Shown: piece after piece, positions 35,248-44,139 of the stretch
How positions within the stretch are numbered: position 1 is the first letter of the stretch
How the letters are laid out: each line of letters starts with the position of its first letter
DNA from: Spiroplasma sp. BIUS-1
GTDB lineage: Bacteria; Bacillota_I; Bacilli_A; Mycoplasmatales; Mycoplasmataceae
Assembly (NCBI RefSeq): GCF_010365805.1
Contig: NZ_CP048386.1
Coordinates: 744,001 to 808,000 of the forward strand
DNA length: 64,000 nucleotides
Direction: 5' to 3'
Position numbers and translations under genes: made by a program
The notes under the pieces: generated by a model
What the model was told of the DNA's origin: nothing
What the model saw: the letters and a program-made list of their open reading frames with translations, nothing else
Databases searched by the model: none

Positions 35248-36171
35248 TTATTTCTTTTTGTTTTGAATTCTTCTAGGTTTAATAAGTTCTGGTTTTCTAT
35301 TTTCTTTTGTGCTATCTTTTAATAATTTATCAAATTCTTTAAGTTTTTCTTCGAAAAACTCTTCTTTTAAAACATCACTCAAGAATACTTTTGAATCGAT
35401 TTCTTGAATAGTTTTTTCAACTTCCTCTTCGATATTTTTAAATTTCACTTCTTTTAGTTTTAGAAGTTTTTCTTTAACTTCTTCTTCAATAGGGTTTTTA
35501 TTTATTTTACTTTTAGGAACTGCCAAAAAGATATTTTCTTTTTCAACTATTTCTTCACTTATAGTTTTTTGTTCAGCTTCTAATTTTCTAAGTCTATTTC
35601 TCTCATCTCTTTGATTTTGCACTTCTTGAGAAAGTCTTCTAACTCTTTCAATTTCTGTTTCTCTAGGTTTTGTAGAGTTTTGTTCATGAAACTCCTTAGC
35701 TCTTTGTGAATAACTGACTGATTTTTCTTTGATTTTTTCAACATCAGTGTAAAGGTCAGCATCAACCCCTCCACTCTTTCTCAATTCTTCAATTTTTTGT
35801 AATTTTGCAATTACAGGGTCATTTTCTAATATTTCATTTTGAATATCTTGTGTTTTTTTTCTAGCTCCGTCAATTATTGAACCTAGTACTCCACCCGTAT
35901 TTTTTGGAGCACTAGTTCCTATATTTTTTCTGATTTGAGCTAATTTGTCAGTTACAGAACTTTTTTCTTCATACAATTCTCCTGTTGAGAATTGTTTTGA
36001 AATATCTTCGATAGAAACTTTATTTGCTTCTGGATCATCTGTAAAGATGGGTTCCATATTTAATAAAGGATCATCATTATAAGTTCAATGATTAGGGGCT
36101 CTATCTTCATATTTATCTTTTGAAGATTCTAATTCATCATTTCTATTCTTTTTTCTAGCAAATAAATTCAT
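35248..36171 (-). CDS. Charged coiled-coil protein B, similar to part of the E2-like protein
   Basis: 307 residues. The start is the ATG 36171 with AAAGGGGG. The N-terminus is polar with one TGA-Trp; the remainder is a charged helix with heptads in the middle. The piece DKLAQIRKNIGTS resembles DRFAQMRANIRNS in the 946-residue E2-like protein, and KIEELRKSGGVDADL resembles RIEKLNNSGGDPSVL there. So the two may share an ancestral segment. It lies 12 bases upstream of coiled-coil protein A and 26 bases after pncB. No known function. Confidence 0.72.
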
Positions 36172-36197
36172 AGAAATACCCCCTTTTGTTAAAACTA

Positions 36198-37241
36198 CTA
36201 ATTATATTTTATACTTTTTATCTTGTTTGAAAAAGCATTTTCCCTACCAAATTTAGATTGCTTTTTACCATCGATTAATACTATATCGCCAGTAAATCCA
36301 ATCTTGTTTTTTGTAATTGCATCCCCAACTCCATATATATCAACTGGTGTATTTTCTTTTTCGAACTCTTTTATTTTTTCTTCATTAAAACCAGAAGAAA
36401 CTATGATTTTTACTTTTTCATGTCCTTTTGCATCTAATTCTTTTCTTAATAACTTAACCAATGTAGAGTTAACACCATGTAATTCATTGTCTTTCTCTTC
36501 TAAATTTTGAAGAGATTTATCAACAAGACCTTGAGAAGTATCTAATCTCACCGCATAAACTTGATCTTTAAAGGCATCACATACCTTTATAGAATCATTT
36601 ATACAATCATTATTATAATCTACCAAAGCAACTAAATTATTTTGAGGAAATACTTCTTTATAGGCTTGAGTTGCTTTTATTAAGTCTCCATCAAATGAAG
36701 CAATTAGTGCATGAGGCATAGTACCGTTAAGTTTTGGCTCTTCATCTAAAAACTCAAATGAAGCTTGTGTTACAAGATTTTTTATACCACCAACATTTGA
36801 AGCATAACCATCTATTTGTTGATTTGTATAATAATCCATTCGATCATTCATATTTAAAACAGTTTTTCCGTTAGCTGCAGTTATTATTTTTCTAGCGTTT
36901 GTAGCTATTGTTGAAGCTCTTGATAATATACCATCGAAAAGACCTTCAAAATGAGCGAAGTCATTATATTTACCTGTTATTTTTAAAACAGGTTCTAGTG
37001 CATCCACCATTTCGCCATCTTCAACAGCTTCAACTTGTAAATCTTTAACCCCAGAAAGTCTTAATATTTCTTTTATAACCTCTATACCACAAACAACAGT
37101 TTGGTTTGATCTTTGAAATCATTGCATTGTAACTAGTTGATTTGGTTTAAATTTATTCAATATCTCTCTTGTTTTTTTAAAGTAATCTGCAGAATAATAA
37201 TCTTCAAACATTCTCATATCTATATTAAATTTATTTTTCAT
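36198..37241 (-). CDS. pncB: Nicotinate phosphoribosyltransferase
   Basis: 347 residues. It forms nicotinate mononucleotide from nicotinate and PRPP. The chain holds EGLFDGILSRASTIATNAR, HALIASFDGD, ALVDYNNDC, VRLDTSQG, SSGFNEEKI and GVGDAIT, typical of the NAPRTase family (PncB2/Mollicute type). The N-terminal start MKNKFNIDMRMFEDYYS follows AGAGG; it overlaps the YtpR-type gene by 11 bases. NAD salvage is essential in Mollicutes that cannot build nicotinate. Confidence 0.9.
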
Positions 37242-37815
37242 TTAAAACCTCTCAAATAGATCTTCCAATATAAGAGTCATCTACATTTCACTCCATGATA
37301 CCAGGTTTGTTAAATTTATCGTCAGTTATTTCTAACTCTTTTGATGAACATAGCATACCAAAAGAATCAAAACCTTTTAACTTACCTTGTCTAATTTCAC
37401 TACCATCTGGCATTCAAGAACCTATTGTCGCAAGTGTTGTGTAAAGATTTTCCCTTACATTACTTGCCCCACAAATAATTTGTATTTCTTCAGTTCCTGT
37501 GTTTACCTTACACTTAGAAAGATGAGTATCTGGTATCTTTTCACACTCAACAACTTTTGCAATTATAAACTGGTCTTCTATTTCTTCTTTGCCAATATGT
37601 TTTTCTAAAATAGGTTTTATGACTTCGTGTAGTCTTTTATCTTCTAAATTATACTTTTCTGTTGATTCAAAATTAAAAATATTGAATCCTATAATTTCTT
37701 GATTGTGCAATAAAATTTCATAACCTTCTTCTTTTTTAGTTTCTGTTACTTTTTTATCTTTTAATAAAACTCCTAAAGTATTGAAGTTTTTAATGTATTT
37801 TGAAAATAATTTCAT
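37231..37815 (-). CDS. YtpR-type tRNA-binding domain protein
   Basis: 194 residues. The C-terminal two thirds are an EMAP/tRNA-binding OB domain: FIIAKVVECEKIPDTHLSKCKV, QIICGASNVRENL, TLATIGSWMPDG, LKGFDSFGMLCSSKEL. This layout (DUF4479 plus tRNA_bind) is that of Bacillus YtpR, related to the PheT N-terminus. Its natural RNA target is unknown. It is the first gene of its operon and reads divergently from degV1. Confidence 0.83.
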
Positions 37816-37835
37816 TTGAATTACCTTTCTTTTTG

Positions 37836-37864
37836 TTGGAATAATGTCAAAACAATTATATAAT
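37836..37864 (+). promoter_or_regulatory. Promoter of the degV cluster
   Basis: TTGGAA (37836-37841) and TATAAT (37859-37864) are spaced by 17 bases, 31 bases before the degV1 ATG. Confidence 0.6.
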
Positions 37865-37894
37865 AATATAAGTCTTTTATATAGAGGAGGAAAT

Positions 37895-38746
37895 ATGAAA
37901 ATTGCAATTTTAATCGACTCTTCTTGTGGAATTAAAGATACAGAAGGATTTAATGATTTGCATTGTGTACCGTTAATGATAACTACCGATGATGGAAACC
38001 AAATAGCTGATGATAAAGATTTACATAGTGAAGAATTTTATAAATTAAATGATTCACAACTTTTAAAAACATCACAATCCATTCCCGGAGTTATGTTGCA
38101 AAAATGAGATGAGTTATTAAAAGAATATGATGAAGTAATATGTTTATTACTTTCTAAAGGTCTTTCAGGTCAATACAACACATTTAGAATGTTTTCTCAA
38201 GAAGACGAATATAAAAATAGAATTCATGTAATTGATACTAATGGTGTTAGCATCATTATCAAACGTCAATTAGAATTAGTTAAAAAACTAATTAAAGAAG
38301 GTAAAAAGGCTCAAGAAATTAAAGAAATAATAGAGGAACACTACAATAAAACTGTAGGTTATATTATTCCTAAATCTCTTGATCAATTAGTTCGTGGTGG
38401 AAGAATAAGTAAAGCTGCTGCTGGACTTGCAAAAGTATTAAAAATAACTCCAATACTTAAGTATGATGGAGAAATTGACAAAGAAGGAAAAACAAGAACC
38501 TTTAAAAAAGCAGTTGAAGAAGCAATTCAACTGATAAAAACAAATAATCCAAATAACACTGTAATTGACATTGCATTTTCTAGAACTGATGAAGAAACAC
38601 TTGAAATTGTAAAAAATGTTATAGAAAAGGAAAATTTAGAAATTGGTTTATTTGATGAAATGCCAAATACAATCACTTGTCATACAGGTAGAGAAACATT
38701 TGCATTTATGCCTAATCAAATTTGAGGAGAAAAACTATGAAAATAG
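37895..38746 (+). CDS. degV: DegV family protein 1
   Basis: 283 residues. DegV proteins bind fatty acids and, as FakB, present them to a fatty acid kinase for phospholipid synthesis. Motifs: DSSCGI near the N-terminus, KTSQSIPG, LLSKGLSGQYNT, LDQLVRGGRISKAAAGLA, and CHTGRET at the C-terminus. Start ATG with AGAGGAGG. The last residues WGEKLWK are read through two TGA codons and overlap the degV2 ribosome site and start. Confidence 0.9.
38336..38420 (+). repeat. 85-bp identical block shared with degV2
   Basis: Identical to 39178-39262 at every position, including silent sites. It codes for KTVGYIIPKSLDQLVRGGRI and on. The offset (842) equals the gene spacing. A shorter near-copy (~60 bases) lies in degV3 from 40057. 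Confidence 0.85.
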
Positions 38747-39588
38747 CTGTAATTACTGATTCATCAAGTGGAATAAAAAACTTAAAGGAATTTAAAAACC
38801 TTTACTTAGTTCCACTTATGATCACTAAAGAAAATGGCGAGCAAATCGCAGATAATGAAAACTTAGAAACTGAAGAGTTTTATAAATTAAATGATTCACA
38901 ACTTTTAAAAACATCACAATCTATTCCGGGAATGATGATGGAAAAATGAGATGAATTATTAAAAGAATATGATGAAATAGTTTGTTTATTACTTTCAAAA
39001 GGACTTTCAGGTCAATACAATACATTTAGAATGTTTTCACAAGAAGATGAATATAACGGTAAAGTTCATGTTATTGATACAAACAGTGTAAGTATTGTTC
39101 TTAAAAGGCAACTAGAATTAGTTGAAAAACTAATCGATGAAGGTAAAAATGGAAAAGAAATTAAAGATATTGTTGAAGAACACTACAATAAAACTGTAGG
39201 TTATATTATTCCTAAATCTCTTGATCAATTAGTTCGTGGTGGAAGAATAAGTAAAGCTGCTGCTGGACTTGCTAAAATCTTAAAAATTACTCCAATACTA
39301 AAATACAATGGAGAAATTGATAAAGAAGGAAAAACAAGGACATTTAAAAAAGCAGTTGAAGAAGCACTTGTGCTACTTAAAAAGAACTACCCTAATAGCA
39401 ATATAGTTGATATTGCTTACTCAAGGACAAATCAAGAAACTATCGAACTTGTTAAGGAAGTTGCAAAATCATCTGGTTACGAAATTGGTTTATTTGATGA
39501 AATGCCAAATACAATCACTTGTCATACAGGTAGAGAAACATTTGCTCTTATGCCTTATCAAGTTTGAGGAGAAAAATTATGAAAATAG
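38737..39588 (+). CDS. degV: DegV family protein 2
   Basis: 283 residues, the same length as degV1 and its closest relative. The motifs DSSSGI, KTSQSIPGMM, LLSKGLSGQYN, LDQLVRGGRIS and CHTGRET are all intact. The start overlaps the end of degV1 by 10 bases, with the site GGAG in the degV1 tail. It likewise ends WGEKLWK across two TGA codons. Confidence 0.9.
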
Positions 39589-40406
39589 CAATAATAACTG
39601 ATTCTGCTTGCGGAATACCAAATATAAGTGAGATTAAGAACTTATATTTAGTACCATTAATGATAAGTAAGGAAGATGGGACTCAAATAGCTGATGATGA
39701 AAGCTTTTCAGCAGATGAGTTTTACAAATTAAATGATTCACAAATATTAAAAACATCACAATCTATTCCAGGAATGATGATGGAAAAATGAGATGAATTA
39801 TTAAAAGAATATGATCAAATTGTTTGTATATTAATTTCAAAAGGACTTTCAGGTCAATACAATACTTGCAAAATGCTTTCAAATGAAGATGAATATAAAG
39901 GCAAAGTCTTTATAGCAGATTCAAACGGAGTAAGCACAGTATTAAGAAGGCAAGTTGAAATGGCTTTAGATTTAACTGAAAAAGTTAAAGATGCTAAAGA
40001 AATTGAACAGGCAATTGAAAAAGAAAATGAAAAATTTAGTTTAATGATAATTCCAAAAACTCTTGATCAATTAGTTCGTGGAGGAAGAATAAGTAAAGCT
40101 GCTGCCGGACTTGCTAAACTCCTTAAAATCGTTCCAATACTTAAATATAATGGAATAATTGATAAACAAGGTAAGGAAAGAACTTTTAAAAGAGCAATCC
40201 AAGAATCTATAAGCGTTTTAAAAGAATTTGGAAATACAAATATAATTGATATATCTTATTCAAGAATAAATCATGAACACATAGATTTAGTAAAAGATTT
40301 AGTTAAATCAGAAGGAATGGAAATTGGTTTGATTGATGAATTACCAAACACAATCACCTGTCATACAGGTAGAGAAACAGTTGCATTGGCAACATGAAAA
40401 AAATAG
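39579..40406 (+). CDS. degV: DegV family protein 3
   Basis: 275 residues. Motifs: DSACGI, KTSQSIPGMM, SKGLSGQYNT, LDQLVRGGRISKAAAGLA, CHTGRET. It overlaps degV2 by 10 bases. Its middle (about residues 110-150) has diverged more from degV1 and degV2. It ends ATWKK and lacks the WGEKLWK tail. Confidence 0.9.
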
Positions 40407-40417
40407 GAGGCTTATTT

Positions 40418-41278
40418 ATGAAAATAGGAATATTGGTAGATAGCTCAACAGGTTATCTAGAAAATGAACATAAATATAAAAATGTTAGAGTAATACCTTT
40501 ACATTTGATAGTAAACGATAAAGATGATTATTTAGATACACCAGAGGATATCAAAAAGAACAATCTTATAAAAATATTGGGAGATGGACATAAAACATCA
40601 ACTAGTCAAGCTTCTCCTGGAGAGTTAATGAATAAATACGAAGAAATGTTAAAGGAGTTTGATCATATTATTCATATGACAATCCCTTACAACCTTTCAG
40701 GTATGCACCAAACAGCTGTCATGATCTCAAATGATGATGACTTTAAGGGTAAAGTTACAGTTATAGAAAACTGTATCGCTGCAAACTGTGCTCAATTATT
40801 AACAATTAAATTTGCACAAATGGCAGAGGATGGTATTGAAGATCCTAAAGAATATCAAAAAGAATCTGATAGATGAGGTAAAGGTAGTTTTACTGCAATC
40901 ATACCAAGTGACTTGCAAAAAATGTCTAAAGGTGGAAGAGCAAGTTCATTATTAATAACAATGTTAAAAATGATGAAAACTAAAGTTGGTATCCAATGAT
41001 TAGACAAACCTAAAAAATTGGGTATGGGTAGAACTTATGGAGCTGTTTTAGATAAAATGATATCAGCTTTAAGAAAAGAATTAAAAGAAGAATTTGTTCT
41101 ACACTTTGTTACATTACCAGAAGCTAAAAAAACTCATATGGATCAAATAAGAAAATATCTTGAAAATGAAAAAATTGATTATGTTGAAGCTAAAATACCT
41201 AATGTCTATCCATGACACGCAGGAATTGATACAATAGGTTTAATAGCAGTAGAAAAATCATTAATGCCAAAAAAATAA
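40418..41278 (+). CDS. degV: DegV family protein 4, divergent
   Basis: 286 residues and the most divergent of the four: DSSTGY, KTSTSQASPGE, HMTIPYNLSGMHQT, SKGGRASSL and a C-terminal PWHAGIDTIGLIAVE instead of CHTGRET. The ATG at 40418 has AGGAGG 7 bases before; an earlier ATG at 40394 lacks it. It follows degV3 by 11 bases. Probably binds a different fatty acid. Confidence 0.88.
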
Positions 41279-41300
41279 CGATATAAATCGTTATTTTTTT
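41273..41300. terminator. Terminator of degV cluster and tRNA-Trp(CCA)
   Basis: AATAACGA/TCGTTATT stem with T-runs on both strands. Confidence 0.85.
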
Positions 41301-41309
41301 TATCTTTAA

Positions 41310-41385
41310 TGGCAAGGGTAACAGGACTCGAACCCGCGACACTCGGATTTGGAGTCCGATGTTCTACCAACTGAACTATACCCCT
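41310..41385 (-). tRNA. trnW: tRNA-Trp (anticodon CCA)
   Basis: 76 nt with an encoded CCA end. Anticodon CCA (41350-41352 on the plus strand as tgg) reads only TGG. Acceptor stem AGGGGTA pairs with TACCCTT with one G-U. It differs from its neighbour at five sites. Confidence 0.95.
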
Positions 41386-41392
41386 ATTTAAA

Positions 41393-41412
41393 AAATACCC
41401 AAATGGGTATTT
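41393..41412 (-). terminator. Terminator/attenuator between the two tRNA-Trp genes
   Basis: AAATACCC/GGGTATTT stem with a 4-base loop, followed on the minus strand by six T. It stands after tRNA-Trp(UCA) and before tRNA-Trp(CCA). Confidence 0.85.
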
Positions 41413-41423
41413 GAATTTCTATT

Positions 41424-41499
41424 TGGCAGGGGTAGCAGGACTTGAACCCACGACACTCGGATTTGAAGTCCGATGTTCTACCAACTGAACTATACCCCT
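41424..41499 (-). tRNA. trnW: tRNA-Trp (anticodon UCA)
   Basis: 76 nt with encoded CCA. Anticodon UCA (41464-41466, tga on the plus strand) reads UGA and UGG, the reason for the code 4 gene models. First of the pair in the direction of transcription; a -10 box (TATAAT) is at 41516-41521. Confidence 0.96.
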
Positions 41500-41504
41500 A
41501 TAAT

Positions 41505-41536
41505 AATACTTTTTAATTATAACATTAAAAAGTATT
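41505..41536. repeat. 13-bp inverted repeat over the tRNA-Trp promoter
   Basis: AATACTTTTTAAT (41505-41517) and ATTAAAAAGTATT (41524-41536) are perfect reverse complements 6 bases apart. The -10 box of tRNA-Trp(UCA) spans the first arm's end and the spacer. It lies just after the Fur-family gene. Confidence 0.6.
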
Positions 41537-41556
41537 TTCAATAAAATATGACTATT

Positions 41557-41985
41557 TTATTTACATTTTTTACATATACCATGAAGCTCTAACTTGAAAT
41601 GTTCTAGTTCCATTTCTTTATTTTCTAATATATTAGAGAATCTTACAAATAATTCATTTGCTAAAGATGGACTTTCAAGATCTTCTAAAGAACCACACTT
41701 ATCACAACTTATGTGCATTAATTGTGTAGATATAGCTTCATAAATAATCTGTTTACCATTTATTGTGTTTGCAAACAATAAATGCATATCTAAGAACAAA
41801 TCAATGTTGTTATAAATAGACATAACATTAACACTACCCAAATCTTCTTCAACCATTGAAATAAGTTCGTTTATTGTGAAGTGTTTCTTTGTAGCTATTA
41901 TTTTCAACATAGACAGTCTTACATCGGTAAGTTTAACTTTTTTACTTTTGAATAACTCTAAATACTCGTTTAATTTATTTTCCAT
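41557..41985 (-). CDS. Fur-family transcription regulator
   Basis: 142 residues. N-terminal winged helix (KVKLTDVRLSMLKIIAT ... SVNVMSIYNNIDLFLDM) and C-terminal metal-binding dimer part with HISCDKCG and CKKC, so the structural Zn site (CxxC pairs) is present. Whether it senses Fe, Zn, Mn or peroxide cannot be told. It lies 4 bases after acpP, an odd pairing. Its targets are not visible; the inverted repeat at 41505-41536 is one candidate. Confidence 0.85.
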   Translation of the reverse strand: MENKLNEYLELFKSKKVKLTDVRLSMLKIIATKKHFTINELISMVEEDLGSVNVMSIYNNIDLFLDMHLLFANTINGKQIIYEAISTQLMHISCDKCGSLEDLESPSLANELFVRFSNILENKEMELEHFKLELHGICKKCK

Positions 41986-41989
41986 AAAA

Positions 41990-42214
41990 CTATTTAGTTA
42001 GTTTTTCAACAACTTCTAAAAGGTCACTTACTTTTTTTATTTCCAACAATTCATCATCTGAGATAGATATGTTTAATTTTTCTTCTAAAGTAACAATCAT
42101 ATCCATTAAATCTAATGAATCTAACCCCATTGCTTTAAATTCTGTATTGTTGCTGATTGTTCCTTTTGCCCCTTTATTTAAAAGAGCTTTTTTTATTTCT
42201 TCAAAATAATTCAT
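41990..42214 (-). CDS. acpP: Acyl carrier protein
   Basis: 74 residues. The 4'-phosphopantetheine site is Ser33 in GLDSLDLMD. Negatively charged helices follow as in all ACPs. It shuttles acyl groups for lipid or, in Mollicutes with few lipid genes, lipoate-linked or acyl transfer. It lies between an unknown membrane protein gene and the Fur-family gene. Confidence 0.92.
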   Translation of the reverse strand: MNYFEEIKKALLNKGAKGTISNNTEFKAMGLDSLDLMDMIVTLEEKLNISISDDELLEIKKVSDLLEVVEKLTK

Positions 42215-42240
42215 TTTTAATCACCATAAATTATTATATA

Positions 42241-42663
42241 TTAATTTAATTTAAAATACCAAGTATATATTTTATTAGCACACTTATACTGTACAGTTAT
42301 TTTAGTTGGTTTTTCTTTATCATTCATAAACATTTCTAAATTTACATCATTAGATTTAGGACCTAACTTATTAAACTCTAAAAAGAAATAGTATTTAAAT
42401 TCATTAACTTTAAAATATGTGTTTTTAGAGAAAACTAACATGTACATCTTTTGTTCTAAACTGAATTTTATATCTAGGTTAGATTTTGCAAAATCATTTT
42501 TCTGTGGAATTGGATCTTTTTCTATGTTTTCCACATCTTTACCACTATCAATATCATGTGAGCTTGCATTTATATGAAAAAATAGAAATAAGCCAAAAGA
42601 AGCCAACAAGGAAAAAACTATTATCCCTATAAAAACTAGCTTAGATAATCTTTTCTTTTTCAT
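42241..42663 (-). CDS. Single-pass membrane protein of unknown function
   Basis: 140 residues. A basic N-terminus (MKKKRLSK) and a hydrophobic helix at about 9-30 (LVFIGIIVFSLLASFGLFLF), then an outer or extracytoplasmic polar domain. No lipobox. It overlaps the end of the larger unknown protein (42641-43903) by 23 bases, so the two are likely made together. One Trp uses TGG. Function unknown. Confidence 0.68.
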   Translation of the reverse strand: MKKKRLSKLVFIGIIVFSLLASFGLFLFFHINASSHDIDSGKDVENIEKDPIPQKNDFAKSNLDIKFSLEQKMYMLVFSKNTYFKVNEFKYYFFLEFNKLGPKSNDVNLEMFMNDKEKPTKITVQYKCANKIYTWYFKLN

Positions 42664-43903
42664 TTATATAGTTAATTATTCTTTCTTTATTTTTTCATCC
42701 AATAGCATTTAAATCAGCAATCTTTGTTTTTATAACTGTTTTATATTTTAAATTTGATGTTTGCTCACTGTAATCAATTTTGTACATGTCCTCTTTTAAA
42801 TTTTCATTGACATAATCAATTGAAAAAACTCTTGAATTTAAATCGATTACCCTATTATAGATTAAATTATTTTTGTACAAAGGGTTTCATACAATCCCTT
42901 CTGTTCCAGAATCATTTTCTTCTACAGTGTTTTTAGGAAATGAATATGATGTTTTATTTGTACTTTTAACTGTAAACCCTTCTGTATATTGGGTTATATT
43001 GTCATTAAGTTTTTTTATATCATAGTGTTCTTTAAAATTGAAATCACTTTTTAGCTTTGCTGTTGAGGTCATTGCCTCAGTTCTATTCAAACCCTTAAGA
43101 AAAAGTTCTAAAAATGTATTCATCTTGTTTCCTAGTGTAGATTGATCTAAATAATTTCAAGAGCTATAAACGCTTTTAACTTCCATTATTGGATCTATTG
43201 TATTTGCAGATCTTTGTTTCATCTTCAACTCAATATCATTTCTTAACAAATCAAAGTAGTGTCTTTTATATTTGTTATTAAAATCATAATTCAAATAACC
43301 ATATGCTAGATTAGCAATAGTTATTTTGGCATCTGCTTTATTATAATTGTATTGAGTTAAGTTTCTTCTATCTATTTCTATGCTCCCAAAGTTATTGTGA
43401 GGTTTTATCTTTTCACCTAAAACATTATAACTAGCACTATAAGTTATAAAGACCTCTTGTTGATCTTCTATAAAACTAGCCGGTATATCCACTTCAATAA
43501 AATCAAAGTCTTTTAAAGTGAATCTCCCACTTCTGTTAGCAGTAATTGAATATGACGGGACAGCTAAATGATCTTCTTTGCCAAATTTTAGCAGTTCCAT
43601 CCCACCCTTTGTTCTCACATAAAACTGAATTGCTCCTGATTTTAAATTTAAAGTTGTTTCATTTTCTTTAGAAGTTTGAAAATAACTTTTAAAGTAATCA
43701 TATCCATGAGCATTAGACAAACTAGGCCTTACAAAAAGTCTATAGTATTCTTTTTTGTTTATAGAATATTTTTCATTGATGAATATAGCATCAAGATTTA
43801 ATGTATTAGAGTCTACAGAACTTACTTTTATGAACTCCTTGTCCTGGTGTTCTTGTGAAAACTTCAATTCATCTTTTAAACTTATGTCTAAAATAATAAT
43901 CAC
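42641..43903 (-). CDS. Hypothetical protein, no signal peptide
   Basis: 420 residues, open through three TGA-Trp codons. Polar and aromatic, beta-rich in appearance, without membrane helices; no known domain. The start is uncertain: the GTG at 43903 lies inside the best ribosome site (GAGGTG), so an ATT a few codons later may be the real start. Its end overlaps the following membrane protein by 23 bases. It precedes acpP and the Fur-family gene in one run of genes. Confidence 0.6.
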
Positions 43904-43935
43904 CTCGACTAATTAATCGACAAAATAAATAAAAA

Positions 43936-43961
43936 AAATCTCTTTTCGTAAAAAGAGATTT
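43936..43961 (-). terminator. Terminator of tRNA-His
   Basis: AAATCTCTTTT/AAAAGAGATTT stem with a 4-base loop, then a minus-strand T-run. It separates tRNA-His from the 42641-43903 gene. Confidence 0.85.
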
Positions 43962-43974
43962 AAGTTTTCTTTAA

Positions 43975-44051
43975 TGGGGCGTGTAAAGGGAATTGAACCC
44001 TCGAGTGCCGGAACCACAATCCGGAGCGTTAACCACTTCGCCATACACGCC
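43975..44051 (-). tRNA. trnH: tRNA-His (anticodon GUG)
   Basis: 77 nt including an extra G at -1 that pairs with C73, the tRNA-His hallmark, and an encoded CCA. Anticodon GTG is at 44015-44017 (cac on the plus strand). Acceptor GCGTGTA/TACACGC. A -10 box lies at 44072-44077. Confidence 0.95.
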
Positions 44052-44071
44052 GTGAATGTTTTCACTTACTT

Positions 44072-44077
44072 ATTATA
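44072..44077 (-). promoter_or_regulatory. -10 box of tRNA-His
   Basis: TATAAT on the minus strand, 20 bases before the tRNA. The -35 is weak. Confidence 0.5.
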
Positions 44078-44114
44078 CTAAAAAAATATTTTAAGTGGAA
44101 AAAAACAAACAAAA

Positions 44115-44139
44115 AAATACAACAAATTGTTGTATTTTA
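44115..44139 (-). terminator. Terminator of the E2-like gene
   Basis: Perfect palindromic AATACAACAAATTGTTGTATT with flanking A and T runs, overlapping the stop codon of the gene. Confidence 0.85.
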
